Of a stretch of DNA of 64,000 bases, positions 61,235 to 64,000 are shown piece by piece. A model generated the notes under the pieces. That model saw nothing but the letters and a program-made list of their open reading frames with translations. It made no database searches and was not told the DNA's origin. The translations under genes and the position numbers were made by a program. The stretch covers positions 1,984,001 through 2,048,000 of the forward strand of contig NZ_JAUSXM010000001.1 of assembly GCF_030815985.1 (NCBI RefSeq), read 5' to 3'. Origin of the DNA: Paenibacillus sp. W2I17 (GTDB lineage: Bacteria; Bacillota; Bacilli; Paenibacillales; Paenibacillaceae). Position 1 is the stretch's first letter. Every line of letters starts with the position of its first letter.

Positions 61235-61246
61235 CCCTTCCGTCAT

Positions 61247-61696
61247 TTAACCGCAACTGGTCGGAGGTGAATCCGTTCCAGCCTCCACGTTTACTTTTTC
61301 AGAAACCGTATCCCGGATTACAGAGATCACTAGTTGAAGCAAGTAGTTGATGTCGCTCTGGCTCTGCTGGAATTCCGTAACCAATGGAATACTGTCCAGT
61401 TCGCTTTGCAGATCTTCAATTTCCTGTTCAATTTTGCTGACCATCTCCACATTTTTGAAGCTTTCAAAAGCAACGATTTCTTTTTGTTTTTTCTTGATCG
61501 TTGCAATCAACTGCTGGATGCGCTCATGGTCACGAATTTTGGTTTCAGCCTGTTGAAACTGTCTAACTTCCTCACTCGTTCCGAGCATATCAGCCAATTC
61601 TTTGGCTTTTCCCATAATGTCGTCGCGTATGACCAGATTGCGCGTATCGTAGGTTGGCATTCCATAATGGTTGTACTGCACTTCTTCCTGCGCCAC
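61247..61696 (-). CDS. ricA: RicA (YmcA) family regulator of sporulation and competence
   Basis: 149 residues. YlbF/YmcA helical domain: DIMGKAKELADMLGTSEEVRQFQQAE, then IQQLIATIKKKQKEIVAFESF, EIEDLQSELDSIPLVTEFQQSQSDINYLLQL and a short Cys-ending tail (TSCG). RicA, with RicF and RicT, forms a complex that influences phosphorelay and RNA processing in Bacillus. GTG start at 61696 with GGAG 8 nt upstream. It follows miaB on the same strand, the same order as ymcB-ymcA in B. subtilis. Confidence 0.9.
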   Translation of the reverse strand: MAQEEVQYNHYGMPTYDTRNLVIRDDIMGKAKELADMLGTSEEVRQFQQAETKIRDHERIQQLIATIKKKQKEIVAFESFKNVEMVSKIEQEIEDLQSELDSIPLVTEFQQSQSDINYLLQLVISVIRDTVSEKVNVEAGTDSPPTSCG

Positions 61697-61806
61697 TGAA
61701 ATCGCTCCATTCTATGAGATGATATAAGATGAGAACCTGGGCTCAAATGAGTTCAAACGTCTGCTCCATGACCGCTGCGGGTACGGATCGTTCTTTTGAT
61801 CGCTGT

Positions 61807-61858
61807 TGTCTCCGGGTTTTTCTGATTACAATTGTTCAAGGTTAAAATCCGGAGACAA
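61807..61858. repeat. Inverted repeat between miaB and ricA
   Basis: TGTCTCCGG (61807-61815) and CCGGAGACA (61850-61858) with a 34-nt loop and no T run, so a processing or stability hairpin is more likely than a terminator. It lies within the 268-nt gap between the two genes. Confidence 0.5.
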
Positions 61859-61964
61859 AGGCGAACGCTTCGCTTCTACAGACCGATTCCGTCCCCTCCG
61901 CTACTTGCGCGAATGTCCGAACCTGATATTGAACCCCAAAATTCTCATCTTATTGGTGTGTGTA

Positions 61965-63521
61965 TTACTGATTGGCAGCTACCGGCTCGGAGAGCAGGTT
62001 GCCCCGAATATAAAAAGTCATCGGATCGGTGATTTCCACTTGTACGAAAGTACCGATCAATTCTTTGGGTCCTTCAAAATGCACCAGCTTATTGCTGCGC
62101 GTACGTCCTGCCAGAACTTCGGAATTCCGCTTGCTCTCACCTTCAACGAGTACTTCAACGATTTTGCCGCGTTGCTCTTCATTGCTTCGGTGGCTGTATT
62201 CGTTGATCGTTTCGTTCAAGCGCTTCAAACGTTCCTTCTTCACTTCCATCGGTACGTTGTCTTCCATCACCGCAGCCGGTGTACCTTCACGTGGGGAATA
62301 AATAAAGGTATAGGCAAAATCATACCCTACTTCACGGACAAGGGAAAGTGTATCTTCAAACTGTTCTTCCGTTTCCCCCGGAAAACCAACAATAATATCC
62401 GTTGTCAACACAACATCCGGGATGGCCTTTTTAATTTTGTCAGCCAGTTTCAGATAGTGTTCCCGGTTATACTTGCGGCTCATACGCTTGAGTACTTCTG
62501 AACTACCAGATTGCACCGGAAGATGAATGTGCTCCACCAGGTTTCCGCCCTTGGCCAGCACTTCAATCAAGCGATCATCGAAGTCACGTGGGTGACTGGT
62601 TGTAAACCGTACTCGCGGAATATCAATTTGGCGAATGGCATCCATCAAGTCACCAAAGCTGTAGTTCAGGTCGGTGAAATCCTTGCCGTACGCATTCACA
62701 TTTTGACCAAGCAGCGTGATCTCCTTAAAGCCTTGTCGTGCCAAATCCCTAACTTCGGCAATGACATCTTCCGGACGACGGCTGCGTTCTTTGCCCCGCG
62801 TAAACGGAACGATGCAATATGTACAGAACTTGTCGCAGCCATACATAATGTTCACCCAGCCGCGCATACCCTCACGTTTTTTCGGCAGGTTCTCAATAAT
62901 GTCGCCTTCCTTGGACCACACCTCAACAACCATTTCTTTGCTGAACAGCGCTTCCTGGATTAGATGTGGCAGTCGATGCACATTATGTGTACCAAAGATC
63001 ATATCCACAAAGCCATGTTTCTGCATGATTCGGTTGACGACGCCTTCTTCTTGGGACATACACCCGCATACGCCAAGTAACAATCCCGGACGTTCGAGTT
63101 TTAGCGTTTTCAGGTGACCAAGCTCACCAAATACTTTATCTTCCGCATTTTCCCGTATGGCACACGTATTGAGCAGAATAATATCAGCTTCTTTGCGATT
63201 CTCTGTAGCCTGATATCCCATAGACTCAAGCAGTCCTTTGATGGTTTCCGAGTCATGCTCGTTCATCTGACATCCATACGTATATACAATATAATGTTTG
63301 CCTTTCCCTATGTTTTTCAGTTCATCGGGAACGGCATTTTCGTAAAGCACCTGGACGTCTTCCTTACCCCGCTGTTTCTCCTGACGATGATTGGGTTCCG
63401 ATTTGATGTTAATCTCACGGCCCCGGATTCTTATCTTTTTGCTGAATTCATCTTGCGAAATTACTTTGGCATCCGAGAAATCAAAATATTGGGAGTAATC
63501 CTTTTTTGAGTCTTTAGCCAT
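61965..63521 (-). CDS. miaB: tRNA 2-methylthio-N6-dimethylallyladenosine synthase
   Basis: 518 residues. UPF0004 domain with [11 protein letters not shown] (first cluster), CMSQEEGV, then radical-SAM CxxxCxxC in [17 protein letters not shown], and TRAM domain ([24 protein letters not shown]). It adds the methylthio group to modified A37 of tRNAs that read codons starting with U, using two Fe-S clusters and SAM. The N-terminal ~65 residues are a basic extension, common in Firmicutes. It precedes ricA (268 nt). Confidence 0.95.
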   Translation of the reverse strand: MAKDSKKDYSQYFDFSDAKVISQDEFSKKIRIRGREINIKSEPNHRQEKQRGKEDVQVLYENAVPDELKNIGKGKHYIVYTYGCQMNEHDSETIKGLLESMGYQATENRKEADIILLNTCAIRENAEDKVFGELGHLKTLKLERPGLLLGVCGCMSQEEGVVNRIMQKHGFVDMIFGTHNVHRLPHLIQEALFSKEMVVEVWSKEGDIIENLPKKREGMRGWVNIMYGCDKFCTYCIVPFTRGKERSRRPEDVIAEVRDLARQGFKEITLLGQNVNAYGKDFTDLNYSFGDLMDAIRQIDIPRVRFTTSHPRDFDDRLIEVLAKGGNLVEHIHLPVQSGSSEVLKRMSRKYNREHYLKLADKIKKAIPDVVLTTDIIVGFPGETEEQFEDTLSLVREVGYDFAYTFIYSPREGTPAAVMEDNVPMEVKKERLKRLNETINEYSHRSNEEQRGKIVEVLVEGESKRNSEVLAGRTRSNKLVHFEGPKELIGTFVQVEITDPMTFYIRGNLLSEPVAANQ

Positions 63522-63719
63522 TTCCTTCGGTCACTCCTTACAGCCTCTATTAATAAAAAATCGTTCATTCATCCCTGTTCCAGTGAATTTCTTGCTTGGA
63601 ACATTAAAAGAGCATTACAGCAAATTATAGCATGAATTGGGCTGTAGTTCCACATCCAAAGCGCATGTTCCTTCGTCTAATCCGAAACATGCCATGCTCA
63701 CAAGAACACTAAGAAAACA

Positions 63720-63783
63720 CAAAAACCTGAGCCTTGCCATCAGGGCTGGAATTAACCGGCCCCTGTTGGCTGTGCTCAGGTTT
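63720..63783 (-). terminator. Terminator of the pduL-type gene
   Basis: AAACCTGAGC ... GCTCAGGTTTTTGTG on the minus strand; a second pair GGGGCCGG/CCAGCCC is inside. Confidence 0.6.
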
Positions 63784-63830
63784 ATATGTTATTCAGACCC
63801 CCAATTGGCGGCTGAAGCTATTACATGTAA

Positions 63831-64000
63831 TTAATCGATGATTTCAGCAGTGTCGCCATTACGAGCGCCAGCAGCGTTAGCTTCATCTGTATCAATATGC
63901 ATGTCCAGTGCAAAAGAATCGGATACACGAGCCAGTACATTTTCCAGTACCAGACCACGATCTCCGCCAAGGCGAACTTTCAGCAATTGTTTGTCCTCGA
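63831..64000 (-). CDS. pduL: Phosphate propanoyltransferase (PduL-type), C-terminal part
   Basis: Read by hand in the minus strand; the gene enters from the right edge and the stop is at 63831. The last ~56 residues (KQLLKVRLGGDRGLVLENVLARV, then DMHIDTDEANAAGAR and DTAEIID) match the C-terminal PTAC domain of PduL, including the HIDTDEANAAG metal-binding stretch. PduL makes acyl-phosphate from acyl-CoA, or the reverse, in propanediol or acetate metabolism. Neighbours to the right are not visible, so a microcompartment context cannot be judged. Confidence 0.8.
   Translation of the reverse strand, partial: EDKQLLKVRLGGDRGLVLENVLARVSDSFALDMHIDTDEANAAGARNGDTAEIID

Noticed and set aside
61807..61858. 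Terminator between miaB and ricA
   Set aside because: The stem is good but no T run follows on the minus strand; it would not stop transcription by the standard mechanism.

Overview
The window looks like a chromosomal segment of a spore-forming, low-to-moderate GC Firmicute, most probably Paenibacillus or a close relative. The evidence is the strong GGAGG-type ribosome binding sites, a T-box in front of argS, miaB followed by ricA, a YteA-type DksA/TraR protein, a bacillithiol-disulfide-reductase homologue (YpdA/Bdr), a BmrCD-type ABC exporter pair and a Bacillus-type replication terminator protein (Rtp). No rRNA, tRNA, insertion sequence or CRISPR array was found. Most genes lie on the minus strand.

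Layout, left to right. (1) 1-4100: an AT-rich array of five one-gene units, all on the minus strand (P-loop kinase, HAD phosphatase, ferritin-like protein, unknown protein, phospholipase-D-like protein). They are separated by four palindromic elements built like integron attC sites; this is the most unusual part of the window. (2) 4203-7593: a sugar-acid/inositol-type catabolic operon (one TIM-barrel isomerase, two Gfo/Idh/MocA dehydrogenases). (3) 7.9-12.6 kb: phosphodiesterase, Rrf2 regulator, DivIVA-like protein, YteA, and an MFS exporter next to a winged-helix regulator with half-site operators. (4) 12.8-13.6 kb: a secreted barnase with its barstar. (5) 13.8-21.4 kb: oxidoreductase coupled to rtp, acyltransferase, DUF202 protein, a general-stress protein, an 850-bp gene-free region of degenerate repeats, and hrpB. 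(6) 21.5-22.4 kb: a short-chain dehydrogenase.

(7) 22.7-33.0 kb: a type VII secretion locus: YukD-like, FtsK/EssC-type ATPase, EspG-like protein, two WXG-type proteins, a membrane-anchored Ser/Thr-kinase-like protein, a von Willebrand A protein and a PP2C-like phosphatase. EsaA, EssA and canonical EssB are not seen. (8) 33.4-37.9 kb: small orphan gene, aldehyde dehydrogenase, GNAT acetyltransferase, L,D-transpeptidase and rsgA, which appears to start with ATT. (9) 38.2-42.4 kb: a 23-residue peptide gene, an ArsR/DUF2087 regulator with a perfect palindromic operator, ypdA, a DUF441 protein, a Nudix hydrolase and a HesB-like protein. (10) 42.5-46.9 kb: a leader peptide and terminator/antiterminator in front of the BmrCD-type exporter. 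(11) 46.9-52.1 kb: DUF218 protein, HEPN-like protein, ABC permease and ATPase, and argS with its T-box. (12) 52.2-57 kb: copper-storage-like protein, COG0523 GTPase, MoaB, lipoprotein, quinone oxidoreductase and a membrane protein. (13) 57.4-60.6 kb: NAD salvage (pncB, pncA, NrtR-like regulator). (14) 60.6-64 kb: thioesterase, ricA, miaB and the 3' end of a pduL-type gene.

Four intact copies, plus one internally deleted copy, of a ~170-bp palindromic intergenic repeat (REP/MITE-like) are scattered at 8.5, 22.5, 24.4, 40.8 and 57.2 kb.
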